Shown: positions 1 through 8,645, numbered from the stretch's first letter. The stretch is DNA of 64,000 bases from DASQFI01 sp035633215 (GCA_035633215.1 DASQFI010000033.1:65230-129229); one strand, 5' to 3'. Program-made: numbers and translations. The notes: generated from the letters alone by a model not told the origin.

Positions 1-948
1 ATCGCGCGCCTCCGCATGCGCGCCGCCTACCGGGACGAGCACGCTGCCGGCCAGACACCGCTCGCCAGCGCAGCCGTAGAACGACTCGGCGATCACCGGG
101 ATGGCTCGTTCCATGTCGGCGTCGGGCATGACGACGATGAAGTTCTTGGCGCCGCCGAGCGACTGAACCCGCTTGCCCGCGTGAGTGGCGCGGCGATAGA
201 CGAGCCGCGCGACGTCGGTCGATCCGACGAACGATACGGCCCGGATACCGGGGTGATCGCAGATCGTTTCGGCGACTTCGCGTCCGCCGTTGACGAGGTT
301 GACGACACCCGGCGGCAAATCGCACTTCTCGAGCAGCTCGAACACCCGCTTCTGCGAGAGCGGCACCTGCTCCGACGGCTTCAGCACGAACGTGTTGCCG
401 CTCACGACCGCGAACGGAAGGAACCAGAGCGGCACCATCGCCGGAAAATTGAACGGGGCGATTGCGGCGCAGACGCCGATCGGCTGGCGCATGACCATGC
501 AGTCGATGTTGGTGGCGACGTTTTCGAGCCCATAGCCCATCAGCATGGACGGCGCGCCGCAGGCCACTTCGACGCATTCGATCGCGCGCCGCACGCTCCC
601 GCGCGACTCGTCGAGCGTCTTGCCATGTTCGGTGGTCACGATGCGCGCGAGCTCCTCGACATGCTCCTCGAGCAATTGCCTGAACCTGAACATCGCCCGG
701 GCGCGGACGACGGGCGGCGTCTCGCTCCACTGCGAATACGCCTTCGCCGCGGCGGCCACGGCCGCGTCGACGTCGGCGCGGGTGGACATCGGCGTCTTCG
801 CGATGACGACGCCGCGGGCCGGATTGTGGACGTCGAGCGTGTCGGTACCCGACGAGGGCACCCAGCGTCCGCCGACGAAGTTCGGGAGAATGTCGATGCC
901 GGTCGAAGCCGACGAGCGGCCGCGATCGACCGAGGCAGGTTGAGTCAT
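1..948 (-). CDS. mmsA: CoA-acylating methylmalonate-semialdehyde dehydrogenase (C-terminus beyond window edge)
   Basis: NAD-dependent aldehyde dehydrogenase that converts methylmalonate or malonate semialdehyde plus CoA to propionyl-CoA or acetyl-CoA. Read from the minus strand it begins MTQPASVDRGRS, and residues 1-316 are present; the rest lies left of position 1. Family marks are the substrate/NAD region APFNFPAMVPLWF, the KPSEQVPLSQ motif, the glycine motif SFVGSTDVARLVY, and the catalytic cysteine at about residue 298 in GCAGERCLAGS, the form typical of MMSDH rather than of ordinary aldehyde dehydrogenases. The start is chosen because GGAGG lies 7 bases upstream; a TATAAT box on the same strand lies at 975-980. 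It is divergent from preA and an NCS1 permease, so a role at the end of the reductive pyrimidine pathway (beta-alanine to malonate semialdehyde to acetyl-CoA) is a reasonable inference. Valine or inositol catabolism are alternatives. Confidence 0.93.
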   Translation of the reverse strand, partial: MTQPASVDRGRSSASTGIDILPNFVGGRWVPSSGTDTLDVHNPARGVVIAKTPMSTRADVDAAVAAAAKAYSQWSETPPVVRARAMFRFRQLLEEHVEELARIVTTEHGKTLDESRGSVRRAIECVEVACGAPSMLMGYGLENVATNIDCMVMRQPIGVCAAIAPFNFPAMVPLWFLPFAVVSGNTFVLKPSEQVPLSQKRVFELLEKCDLPPGVVNLVNGGREVAETICDHPGIRAVSFVGSTDVARLVYRRATHAGKRVQSLGGAKNFIVVMPDADMERAIPVIAESFYGCAGERCLAGSVLVPVGGAHAEARD

Positions 949-1010
949 GGAGCGCCTCCGCGCCGGAAACGGTGATTATAGTGAAACATACGCTATAGTC
1001 GGGGTTTCAA

Positions 1011-1095
1011 CGGAAAGCACTTGACTTGGCGTGGTACGCAAGCGCCCTTCACGCGGCGTCGGCGGAGCCGACCACGCCAAGTCAAGTGCTTTCCG
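1011..1095. repeat. 25-bp perfect inverted repeat (palindromic element A)
   Basis: Arms at 1011-1035 and 1071-1095 are perfect reverse complements; the outer end reads CGGAAAGCACTTGACTTGGC. The 35-base centre can fold a further short GC hairpin. It sits between the divergent mmsA and preA starts, ending about 5 bases before the preA ribosome-binding site, so it is not a terminator for either gene. Its size and symmetry resemble REP/MITE-type mobile palindromes, but no transposase or target duplication is visible here. Confidence 0.85.
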
Positions 1096-1111
1096 GGACT
1101 GAGGCATTTCC

Positions 1112-2215
1112 ATGGCCCCAACACTCGCCGTCACCTTCACTGGCTTGCGGTTCGAGAATCCGTTCCTGCTGTCGTCGGCGCCGCCGACCGAGTCGGAAGC
1201 CAACATCATGCGCGCCTTCGACGCCGGCTGGGGCGGCGTCGTCACGAAGACGATCGGCTTGCACCCGGTCGTGAACGTCGACGGACCGAAGACCAAGTTC
1301 CTGCGCTCGACCCCGGACTCACCACGGCTCTCGATGCAGAAGCGCCCCGGCACGGCCCTGCATTCGTCGTGGAACTGGGAGCTGATCTCGGACAAGCCGC
1401 TCGACTGGTGGGTGCCGCGCATCTCGAAGATCAAGAAGTCGTATCCGAACCGGATTCTCGTCGCCTCGATCATGGCCGGCTCGGGCAGCGACGACGAGCT
1501 GCGAGCCTGGCAGAAACTGGCGACCGCGTGTCAGGGTGAAGGCGCCGACGCGATCGAGCTGAACCTCTCCTGCCCGCACATGGACCGCAAGGACATGGGC
1601 TCGAACATCGGCAAGGACCAGGGACTGATTTCGATCGTGACCGAGGTCGTCAAGGAAGTCTCGAAGGTGCCGGTGTGGGCGAAGCTCACGCCATCGACGA
1701 CGGACATCGTCGAGGAAGCCCGCGCCGCGTTTCTCGGCGGCGCTGACGCCATCACGTCGTCCAACACGTTCCCGTCGATTCCACTCATCGACCCGGACAC
1801 GCTCGAATTCGAAATGAACGTGGACGGCTTCGTCTCGAGCGGCGGCCTGGGCGGGCCGGCGATCCTGCCCCAGTCGCTCGCCAAGATGGCGCAGATGACG
1901 CAGGCGCTGCCCGATCACAACTTCTCGGGCATCGGCGGCATCGCCGACTTCTCGCAGGCCCTCAACTATTTCCTCCTGGGCTGCGGGACCACGCAGGTGT
2001 GCACGGCCGCCATGCTCGACCATGCGATCGGCCCGAACATCATCAAAAGCCTCAGCGACGGCATGCGGGCGTTCATGGAAGCGAAGGGGTTCTCGACGCT
2101 CGAGGACTTCCGAGGCATCCGCCGCGAACGCGTCGTCACGCACTCGAAGATCCGGAGACCAGACGCGAAGGCGTATCACGGCGGGTACGAGACCGAGGGG
2201 TATGCGACGCGGTAG
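1112..2215 (+). CDS. preA: Dihydropyrimidine dehydrogenase, PreA-like catalytic subunit
   Basis: FMN-dependent TIM-barrel subunit of bacterial dihydropyrimidine dehydrogenase, which reduces uracil and thymine to the 5,6-dihydro forms. The active-site loop motif ELNLSCPH is present, with the catalytic cysteine at residue 154, and AKLTPSTTDI and IGGIADFSQALNYFLLG form the FMN phosphate-binding region. At 367 residues it stops after the barrel: the C-terminal 2x[4Fe-4S] ferredoxin domain found in longer PreA proteins (about 410 residues) is absent, and no other cysteine cluster is seen. Electron transfer from a PreT-like partner must therefore differ, and no preT is in the window. The ATG has GAGG 9 bases upstream. 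The neighbours are mmsA (divergent) and an NCS1 nucleobase transporter downstream, which supports a pyrimidine-degradation role. Confidence 0.88.
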   Translation: MAPTLAVTFTGLRFENPFLLSSAPPTESEANIMRAFDAGWGGVVTKTIGLHPVVNVDGPKTKFLRSTPDSPRLSMQKRPGTALHSSWNWELISDKPLDWWVPRISKIKKSYPNRILVASIMAGSGSDDELRAWQKLATACQGEGADAIELNLSCPHMDRKDMGSNIGKDQGLISIVTEVVKEVSKVPVWAKLTPSTTDIVEEARAAFLGGADAITSSNTFPSIPLIDPDTLEFEMNVDGFVSSGGLGGPAILPQSLAKMAQMTQALPDHNFSGIGGIADFSQALNYFLLGCGTTQVCTAAMLDHAIGPNIIKSLSDGMRAFMEAKGFSTLEDFRGIRRERVVTHSKIRRPDAKAYHGGYETEGYATR

Positions 2216-2331
2216 CGGGTCATGGGGTCAGGTCTTGGATTGTAAGATTCTGAAGCCGAGGCAAATTCTGAATTACAAAACCGTGCCGTCGGTCGGAATC
2301 TTACAATCCAAGACCTGACCCCATGACCCGC
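2215..2331. repeat. 36-bp perfect inverted repeat (palindromic element B) filling the preA-permease gap
   Basis: Arms at 2215-2250 and 2296-2331 are perfect reverse complements, with a 45-base centre that contains ATTCTGAA twice. The left arm includes TGGGGTCAGGTCTTGGATTG, a motif I associate from general knowledge with palindromes linked to REP-associated tyrosine (Y1) transposases; this was not checked against a database. The element starts at the last base of the preA stop codon and its right arm contains the ATG of the next gene (2323), so it occupies the whole intergenic space. Confidence 0.9.
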
Positions 2332-3777
2332 GATTTCGTCGAGCTGACCGAGGACGTCTCCGGCAGCCCGCTCTGGAATCCCGACCTCGCGCCGACGCCG
2401 CTCGCGCGCCGCACCTGGTCCACCTACCACATCGCTGCGCTCTGGATCGGCATGAGCGTCGTCATTACGACGTACACGCTCGCGTCCGGACTGATGCAGC
2501 AAGGCATGACCTGGTGGCAGGCGCTCACGACGATCCTGCTCGGCAACGTCATCGTGCTCGTGCCGATGGTGCTGAACGCGCACGCGGGCACGAAGTACGG
2601 CGTCTCGTTTCCCGTGCTCTGCCGCGCGGCGTTCGGCGTGAAAGGCGCGAACGTGCCGGCAATGCTCCGCGCCATCGTCGCGTGCGGATGGTTCGGCATC
2701 CAGACGTGGATCGGCGGGCTCGCGCTGCACGCGTTGCTGACCGCGGCCTGGGCCGGCTGGGTCAACGTGCCGGGGGCCGTCTGGATCGCCTTCGCGATCT
2801 TCTGGCTGATTCAGGTGGCGATCATCGTGCGCGGCCTGGAAGGCATCAAGCATCTCGAAGCATGGTCGGCGCCGCTGCTGCTTGCCGGCGGCGCGCTCCT
2901 GCTCATCTGGGCGATCCGCAACGGCGGCGGGCTTGGCCGGATTCTCGACGAGTCGGTGCGGCTCCAAGGCGGGAAGGGATCGTTCTGGCAGCTCTTCCCC
3001 GCCGCGCTGACCGCCAACGTCGGCTACTGGGCGACGCTCAGCCTCAACATTCCCGACTTCACGCGCTATGCGCGCAGCCAGCGATCGCAGGTGCTCGGCC
3101 AGGCGCTCGGGCTGCCGACGACGATGACGGCGTTCGCATTCATCGGTGTGGCGGTCACGAGCGCGACGATCGTGCTGTTCGGCGAGCCGATCTGGGACCC
3201 GGTCGCGCTCATCGCGCGCATCGGCAGCGTGCCGATCATCATCTTCGGCGCGCTCGTGGTCCTGGCGGCGCAGCTCACCACCAACATGGCGGCCAACGTC
3301 GTCTCGCCGGCCAACGACTTCTCGAGCCTTGCCCCGCGGCGGATCAGCTACGTCGCCGGCGGGCTCATCACGGCGGTCATCGGCATCGTGATGATGCCCT
3401 GGAAGCTCTACGCCGATGCGGCCGCGTATATCTTCACGTGGCTCATCGGGTACTCGAGCCTGATGGGCGCGATTGGCGGCATTCTGATCGCGGACTACTG
3501 GGTCCTGCGGCGCCGCCAGCTCTCGCCGGCTGACCTGTTCAAGCTGAACGGCATCTACGCGTATTCGAACGGCGTAAATCCCCGGGCTGTGGCGGCGCTC
3601 GTGCTGGCGGTCCTGCCGGTTGTGCCCGGCTTCATCCGCGCGGCGACGACCCCTGGCGGACAGGTCGTGAATCCGTCGATCTTCGACCACCTGTACACGT
3701 ACGCGTGGTTCGTGACGTTTACCTTGAGCTTCGTACTGTATCTCGGTCTGATGGGGACGCGACGCGATCGCAGGTAA
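2323..3777 (+). CDS. NCS1-family nucleobase:cation symporter
   Basis: Inner-membrane permease of the nucleobase:cation symporter-1 family (uracil, cytosine, allantoin, hydantoin transporters); 484 residues with about 12 hydrophobic segments. Family marks are the N-terminal NPDLAPTPLARRTWSTYHIA, the ALWIGMSVV first membrane segment, TKYGVSFPVLCRAAFGVKGA, and NIPDFTRYARSQRSQVLGQ. The exact substrate cannot be read from sequence; uracil, dihydrouracil or hydantoin fits next to preA. The ATG lies inside the right arm of palindrome B and no Shine-Dalgarno precedes it. The frame is closed by TGA at 2269 and no other ATG, GTG or TTG lies between, so this start (or a very inefficient one) is forced. 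A CCGCC-AGC-GGCGG hairpin follows the stop at 3781-3793. Confidence 0.9.
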   Translation: MTRDFVELTEDVSGSPLWNPDLAPTPLARRTWSTYHIAALWIGMSVVITTYTLASGLMQQGMTWWQALTTILLGNVIVLVPMVLNAHAGTKYGVSFPVLCRAAFGVKGANVPAMLRAIVACGWFGIQTWIGGLALHALLTAAWAGWVNVPGAVWIAFAIFWLIQVAIIVRGLEGIKHLEAWSAPLLLAGGALLLIWAIRNGGGLGRILDESVRLQGGKGSFWQLFPAALTANVGYWATLSLNIPDFTRYARSQRSQVLGQALGLPTTMTAFAFIGVAVTSATIVLFGEPIWDPVALIARIGSVPIIIFGALVVLAAQLTTNMAANVVSPANDFSSLAPRRISYVAGGLITAVIGIVMMPWKLYADAAAYIFTWLIGYSSLMGAIGGILIADYWVLRRRQLSPADLFKLNGIYAYSNGVNPRAVAALVLAVLPVVPGFIRAATTPGGQVVNPSIFDHLYTYAWFVTFTLSFVLYLGLMGTRRDRR

Positions 3778-3818
3778 CTGCCGCCAGCGGCGGGGAACCC
3801 GGCCAGCAACCCCCTCGC

Positions 3819-4979
3819 CTACCGCGAGGCCGGCGCCAGCACGAGGTCAAAGGTGGCGCGCGTCGTTCCATCGCGAAATGTGACCCCGCGCGGCGACATC
3901 GCAATCTCGTCAGGATGATGCGTGTCGAAGTGGTATTCGCAGGAGAGCGAGACAATCCCCCAATCAGGCACTGGACGGACCTCGCCACGATCGCTCCGGC
4001 CGTCACTATTGCGGTCATGCCAAAGCGCCAGGCCCGCGAGCTCTCCCCTTGCAATCCGGCCGTCCCCGTCATCATCGAGCGACCGGAGCGCGTCGTAGCC
4101 GTGATGCCAGAACAGCCAGAACGTCACGCTGCCGAAGAGCTGCAACCCTGACGTGATCGATCCCGTCCCGCGTTTGTCGAATACCAGCCACGCTGCCGTC
4201 GGCCGGATCCAGGTCCAGCGCTGCGGCAGTGCGCTGCCGTCGAGATCGAACGGCACCGATGCCTGTGGGTTCACGATGTCCTGCGCGCGCATGCGATCAC
4301 GCAGCGGAACGGCAATCGGCGTGATCGGCCGCGGCTGGCGCGCCAGCTCTTTCGCGGCGGCCCGCAGGCGATCGATCTCGGCGCGATCATGTTCCGGATC
4401 GAGCAGTGGAATCAGATATCGTGCCGCCTCTTCCGTGATCGAGCGGAATCCCGCCATCACGTCGACGCCGCGTCGATCTTTGTCCAGAGACTGCGAGATG
4501 AGGTCGCGGAGGACTGCGACTGCGCCGGCTCGATCGCCCGTCTGGCTCAACGTCCAGCCCAGACCCATCTTGGCCACCTGGTGTGCCGGCGCCAGCTCGA
4601 GCGCTTCGCGGTATCGCGCGATGGCCTTCGTCAGGTGCTCTCGCGCGACCGCCGTCACCTTGAGGTCGTCTGACGCTTTCACCTCGAATTGGTGAAAGTC
4701 GGGCACAAAGTGACTCACCCACGGCACCGTCACCTTCGTCGTGCCCGCATAGCTCGCTGTCGGGATGGCGGTCCTCTTCTCAGCGAACGCCATCGCGTGC
4801 ACACGCGCGAGGCTCACACGCAGGTCGGCATCCGCAGGGCGTTCACGCACCTGGCGCTCGAGGTTCGCGATCACGCGCTCGACGGGCACGTTCTGGACGT
4901 CGACACCGATGGACTCGCCCGCCAGCGCGGCCGACAGGACCACGATAATGAATGCCCCCGCGACTTGAGTGCATCGCAT
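3819..4979 (-). CDS. Secreted TPR protein with RTX-associated calcium-binding loops
   Basis: 386 residues with an N-terminal signal peptide (hydrophobic residues 7-20, cleavage near ALAGES). A TPR-like helical part covers about residues 110-165 (AREHLTKAIARYREALELAPAH). The C-terminal third carries acidic loops: D302-E313 (DDDGDGRIARGE), D322-E333 (DRNSDGRSDRGE), and an earlier FDLDGSALPQRW. The overall pattern FDLDG..WLVFDK..GTGSITSGLQLFG..ALRSLDDDGDG..ALWHDRNSDG resembles the calcium-binding C-terminal domain of large RTX/hemolysin-like proteins, here in a short protein. It lies 37 bases downstream of the tricorn protease gene on the same strand, so the two are probably co-transcribed. Function unknown; a periplasmic or extracellular calcium-dependent role is inferred. 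Confidence 0.75.
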   Translation of the reverse strand: MRCTQVAGAFIIVVLSAALAGESIGVDVQNVPVERVIANLERQVRERPADADLRVSLARVHAMAFAEKRTAIPTASYAGTTKVTVPWVSHFVPDFHQFEVKASDDLKVTAVAREHLTKAIARYREALELAPAHQVAKMGLGWTLSQTGDRAGAVAVLRDLISQSLDKDRRGVDVMAGFRSITEEAARYLIPLLDPEHDRAEIDRLRAAAKELARQPRPITPIAVPLRDRMRAQDIVNPQASVPFDLDGSALPQRWTWIRPTAAWLVFDKRGTGSITSGLQLFGSVTFWLFWHHGYDALRSLDDDGDGRIARGELAGLALWHDRNSDGRSDRGEVRPVPDWGIVSLSCEYHFDTHHPDEIAMSPRGVTFRDGTTRATFDLVLAPASR

Positions 4980-5016
4980 TGACAGTCTCCCGAACGTCGG
5001 AATCCGGCGTCCTGGT

Positions 5017-8000
5017 TTATCTCCCGCCGCCGCGCGTCACCGTGCCGCGCAATGTCTGGCCCTTCACCGGATAGGCCGGCCGTTTCGGGTCGGCGTTCGG
5101 CTGCTTCTGCAGCGCCTGCATTACCACTTCGATGGCCTTCTCGAGCTGCGGATCGCGGCCGCTCAGCACGTCAGCCGGCGTCTGCTCGACTTCGATATCG
5201 GGCGCCACGCCTTCGTTCTCGACCGTCCATCCATCCTCGGGCGTCCAGATCGCCAGGTTCGGCGCGGTAATCGATCCGCCATCCATGAGCACCGGGAATC
5301 CGAGCGTCCCGACCAGCCCGCCCCAGGTACGCTGGCCCACGAGTGGCCCCAAGCCGAACTTCTTGAACATCCAGGGCAGGAGATCGCCGCCGGAGCCAGC
5401 CGTCTCGTCGATGATCATGACCTTCGGACCCTGGATCGACGCCGTCGGGGTTTTGAGATCCTGGCCGTACCGCATCGCCCAGTACGAGATCAGCGGACGT
5501 CGCAGCAGGTCGATGTAGTAGTCGGCGACCTGGCCGCCGCCGTTGAAGCGCTCGTCGACAATGACGGCGTCCTTGTGGGTCTGCGGGAAGAAGTATCGCT
5601 TGAAGTACGCGTGGCCTTGCGCGGCCGTGTTGGGCACGTACACGTACGCCACGCGGCCGTTCGTGGCCTCGTCCACCTTCTTCAGGTTGCGCTCGACCCA
5701 GTCTCGATTGCGCAGCGCGCTCTCGTTGGCGATCGGCACGACCGACACTGTGCGCGAGCCGGTGCCGTCCGGGTTCGGGCCGATCGTGATCTCGACGATC
5801 TTGCCCGACGTGTTCTCGAAGAAGCTGTAGATGTTGGCCGGCGGTTTGACGTCTTTGCCGCGGACGGCCAGCAGGTACTCGCCTTCGCGCGCGTTGACGC
5901 CCGGTTCCGTCAACGGCGACCGGAGCTGCGGATTCCAGTTGAGACCGCCGTAGACCTTCTTGAGCCGATACCGGCCGTTCTCCACCGTGAAGTCCGCGCC
6001 GAGCAATCCGCCGGGGACGGTATTGGCCGGCGCCGGCACATCGCCGCCGCCGACGTTGTGGTGGCCGACCGAAAGCTCGGACGACATCCACTGGAGCACG
6101 CGGTTCACGTCCCCGCGGTTGGCCGCATCGGACAGGAACGGTTCGTACTTGCGTTTCATCGCCGCCCAATCGACGCCGTGCATGTTGGGCGCGTAGAAAT
6201 AGTCGCGGTTGATCCGCCACGCCTCGTCGAAGATCTGCTTCCACTCCGCGCGCGGATCCACCCTCACCTGGATCGCATCGATGGGCAGACGGCCCGCCGA
6301 CGCTTCGATTCGCGCCGTCGTGGACACGATCGACCAGACGTTGTTGTTGACGTACATGAGCTTCTTCGCATCGGCAGAGAGCGTGTACCCGTCGATGTCG
6401 GGCAGGAGCGTTTCGTCCTTGCGTTGCGTCAGGTCGTACCGATGCAGCTCCGTCCGCGAATCGACCGTACGCATGTAGTAGATGTGGCCGGCCGCTCCCG
6501 CCGAGAGGTTCGCGAGCTGGCCCGCCTGCACCGGCATGTCGAGAATCCGGAACCCGATCCCGTCGAGATCGACCCGCACGGCCGCGGGCGGACCACTCGA
6601 TTCGGCGGGCTTTTCGGCCGGCGGCTTCGCCTGATCGCCGCCGCCGGTTTCTTTGCCGCCGGCGGCCGGCGGCTTCTCCTCGTCGCTCTCCCGCGCCAGC
6701 GGAGACGTCAGATCGTTGCGGAGCACCGCCAGATAAACGTTGCGCGAGAACTGCATGTCGGCGTTCGACTGGGCGAACCAGTCGACCGCCGGCCCGGCGT
6801 CGGTCGAGCCAAAGAAGTACAGATACTTGCCGCTCCGATCGAAGACCGGGTCGGCGACGTCGCCCAACCCGTCCGTAATCTGATGCGATCGGCCTTGCTC
6901 GATCGAATAGAGGTGCACGGCGGTCACCAGGGGCTGGAGGTTGACGACGTAGGCGATCCACTTCGAGTCGGGCGACCAGGCGTGATCCGGCAGCCCTTGC
7001 GGCGTGTAGTAGCGATGGCCGCCAATACGCGTCGATTTGCCGGTCGCGACGTCCACCCAGAACAGCGATTGCGAGTTGTCCGAGTAGGACAATTTCTTCC
7101 CGTCGGGCGCCCAGGCCAGCTGGCTGTAGAAGCCGTGGCCATCGAGCGTGATCGTCCGGGGGGCGGCCTTGCCGTCCTGCCCCACGATGCGCAGCGCGTA
7201 CTCACCGCCCTCGTCGGAGAAGTACGCCACCTGCTGGCCGTCCGGTGACCAGGCGGGCGATCGTTCGTGCGACGCCGGTGTCTGCGTCAGGTTTCGTGCA
7301 TCGCCCTTCTCGGCCGGCACGGTCACGATTTCGCCGCGGAACTCGAAGACGGCTCGCACGCCGGTCGGCGAGAGCGCCGAGTTCCGGATCCACCGCGCGC
7401 CGCTCGCGTAGCGTGGACGCGTGTCGGGAAGATCGGCCGCGACGCCGATCTTCAACCGGGAGGTGCGCGAGTTCGCCGGGTCGAACAGATGCAGGGAGCC
7501 GCCCTGCTCGAACACGATCCGGCCGCCGCCGGCCGAGGCGCTCAGAATCGGGAAATCGGAGTACTGCGTGAGCTGCCGGACGGTCTTGGTCCGCGGATCG
7601 TAGGAAAACAGGTTGAACTCGCCGTTGCGATCCGATCGGAAATAGACCAGGTTGCCGACCCACATCGCGTCGGTGTCATTCGATCGGGTCTCCGGCTGCG
7701 GGACTTTGATGAGCTCGCGGCCCACCGGATCGTAGATCCAGATGCGCGAGACCGTGCCGCCGCGATACTGCTTCCACTGGGCAAACCGCGGCGCGATCGG
7801 GTTGTAGGCGATGAGTCCGGCTGGTCCAGGCGCGGCGCGCGCGACGTTCGGAATCGGCAGGGGCTCCTCGATGCCGCCGGCGACGGGGACCTTGAAAAGC
7901 TGGGTGTACCGCGCGGTGAACACGGCGCGGCCCGACGTAAAGAGGACGGCGCTGCCGTCCGGCGTGAAGGCCTGGACGGTGTCGGCGCCCGGGTGCCACG

Positions 8001-8328
8001 TCAGACGAGTCGGGACGCCACCCTCGACAGGCACGACGTACACATCGGTGTTTCCTTCATACTGCGCGCTGAAGGCAATCCGCCGCCCATCAGGCGAAAA
8101 CGCCGGGTTCGACTCGAGCCCGTCGTCAGTCGTGAGTCGCAGGACGTCGGTGCCATCGTGGCGCGCGACCCAGAGGTCGCCGGCGTACACGAACGCAACG
8201 TGCGTCGCGCTCGTCGCGGGTTGGGCGAGAAGTTTCGTATCCGTGACATCGACGCGCGCGATCGCCGTCGCGCCGAGAATCAGGCAGACGCCGAGGGAGA
8301 GCAGGAGATGAGTGAGACGTTGCGACAT
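5017..8328 (-). CDS. Tricorn-like S41 family protease, secreted
   Basis: 1103 residues, close to archaeal tricorn (about 1070). A signal peptide (MSQRLTHLLLSLGVCLILGA) is followed by N-terminal beta-propeller repeats of the TolB/PD40 type (NPAFSPDGRRIAFSAQYEG, HAWSPDSKWIAYVV), a Gly/Pro-rich linker around residues 550-580, a PDZ region and a C-terminal S41 domain. The nucleophile is Ser979 in DETAGSGGD; the His pair at 756-757 in SVGHHNVGG matches the tricorn catalytic histidine. Known tricorn degrades peptides of about 6-12 residues; here export to the periplasm or outside is predicted. A TATAAT at 8400-8405 on this strand gives a leader of about 65 bases. The secreted calcium-loop protein follows downstream. 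Confidence 0.92.
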   Translation of the reverse strand: MSQRLTHLLLSLGVCLILGATAIARVDVTDTKLLAQPATSATHVAFVYAGDLWVARHDGTDVLRLTTDDGLESNPAFSPDGRRIAFSAQYEGNTDVYVVPVEGGVPTRLTWHPGADTVQAFTPDGSAVLFTSGRAVFTARYTQLFKVPVAGGIEEPLPIPNVARAAPGPAGLIAYNPIAPRFAQWKQYRGGTVSRIWIYDPVGRELIKVPQPETRSNDTDAMWVGNLVYFRSDRNGEFNLFSYDPRTKTVRQLTQYSDFPILSASAGGGRIVFEQGGSLHLFDPANSRTSRLKIGVAADLPDTRPRYASGARWIRNSALSPTGVRAVFEFRGEIVTVPAEKGDARNLTQTPASHERSPAWSPDGQQVAYFSDEGGEYALRIVGQDGKAAPRTITLDGHGFYSQLAWAPDGKKLSYSDNSQSLFWVDVATGKSTRIGGHRYYTPQGLPDHAWSPDSKWIAYVVNLQPLVTAVHLYSIEQGRSHQITDGLGDVADPVFDRSGKYLYFFGSTDAGPAVDWFAQSNADMQFSRNVYLAVLRNDLTSPLARESDEEKPPAAGGKETGGGDQAKPPAEKPAESSGPPAAVRVDLDGIGFRILDMPVQAGQLANLSAGAAGHIYYMRTVDSRTELHRYDLTQRKDETLLPDIDGYTLSADAKKLMYVNNNVWSIVSTTARIEASAGRLPIDAIQVRVDPRAEWKQIFDEAWRINRDYFYAPNMHGVDWAAMKRKYEPFLSDAANRGDVNRVLQWMSSELSVGHHNVGGGDVPAPANTVPGGLLGADFTVENGRYRLKKVYGGLNWNPQLRSPLTEPGVNAREGEYLLAVRGKDVKPPANIYSFFENTSGKIVEITIGPNPDGTGSRTVSVVPIANESALRNRDWVERNLKKVDEATNGRVAYVYVPNTAAQGHAYFKRYFFPQTHKDAVIVDERFNGGGQVADYYIDLLRRPLISYWAMRYGQDLKTPTASIQGPKVMIIDETAGSGGDLLPWMFKKFGLGPLVGQRTWGGLVGTLGFPVLMDGGSITAPNLAIWTPEDGWTVENEGVAPDIEVEQTPADVLSGRDPQLEKAIEVVMQALQKQPNADPKRPAYPVKGQTLRGTVTRGGGR

Positions 8329-8619
8329 GTCGGTGTACCTTTCATTTCCGAATTCGCGCCGTGACCTCGTCGGCCCAGTGCGTGACGATCGTGGGGCCGA
8401 TTATAGAGGCTCGACAGGATGACGAGGGCCCCGGGGCCGCTCTCAGCGTGCGTCATCCAGACGTGGAATGGCGGGCTCGCGTTTGCCTACCGCGGAGGGG
8501 CAGGCATCGTGGATGAGTGATGGTCCACAATCATGCCAGGCCAAATCGGATCCTTCCGCAGCTCTCAATGCGCCGGAAGCCGACTGGCCAGCTCAGGTCG
8601 ACGATCCGGGAATACGATC
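8329..8619. other. Intergenic region, no gene seen
   Basis: About 290 bases between the divergent tricorn and toxin-antitoxin operons. The only signals recognised are a minus-strand TATAAT at 8400-8405 for the tricorn operon and, at the right edge, the palindromic operator of the antitoxin. Open frames here are short and without recognisable protein features. Confidence 0.6.
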
Positions 8620-8645
8620 CATGATGGTATGATCATGCCATCATG
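8620..8645. promoter_or_regulatory. 26-bp palindromic operator over the antitoxin start codon
   Basis: CATGATGG, a 10-base centre around ATGATCAT, and CCATCATG form a 26-base dyad with one mismatched pair. The right half contains the antitoxin ATG at 8643. Ribbon-helix-helix antitoxins typically repress their own operon by binding such palindromes, so this is the likely autoregulatory site. No Shine-Dalgarno precedes the ATG, which suggests a leaderless or very short leader transcript. Confidence 0.7.

Noticed and set aside
16..975. Plus-strand open frame at the left edge
   Set aside because: Antisense shadow of the mmsA dehydrogenase, which shows all ALDH motifs on the minus strand.
2176..3690. 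Long open frame antisense to the NCS1 permease
   Set aside because: Composition is Arg/Asp/His-rich without hydrophobic or domain structure, typical of the opposite strand in GC-rich coding DNA; the sense frame is a clear transporter.
3781..3793. CCGCC-AGC-GGCGG hairpin as a firm terminator
   Set aside because: Only 5 bp of stem and no T-run; mentioned with the permease gene only.
4969..7248. 759-codon plus-strand open frame opposite the tricorn gene
   Set aside because: The protein is a shadow with extreme Arg/Val/Asp bias; the minus-strand frame has a signal peptide, propeller repeats and the S41 active site.
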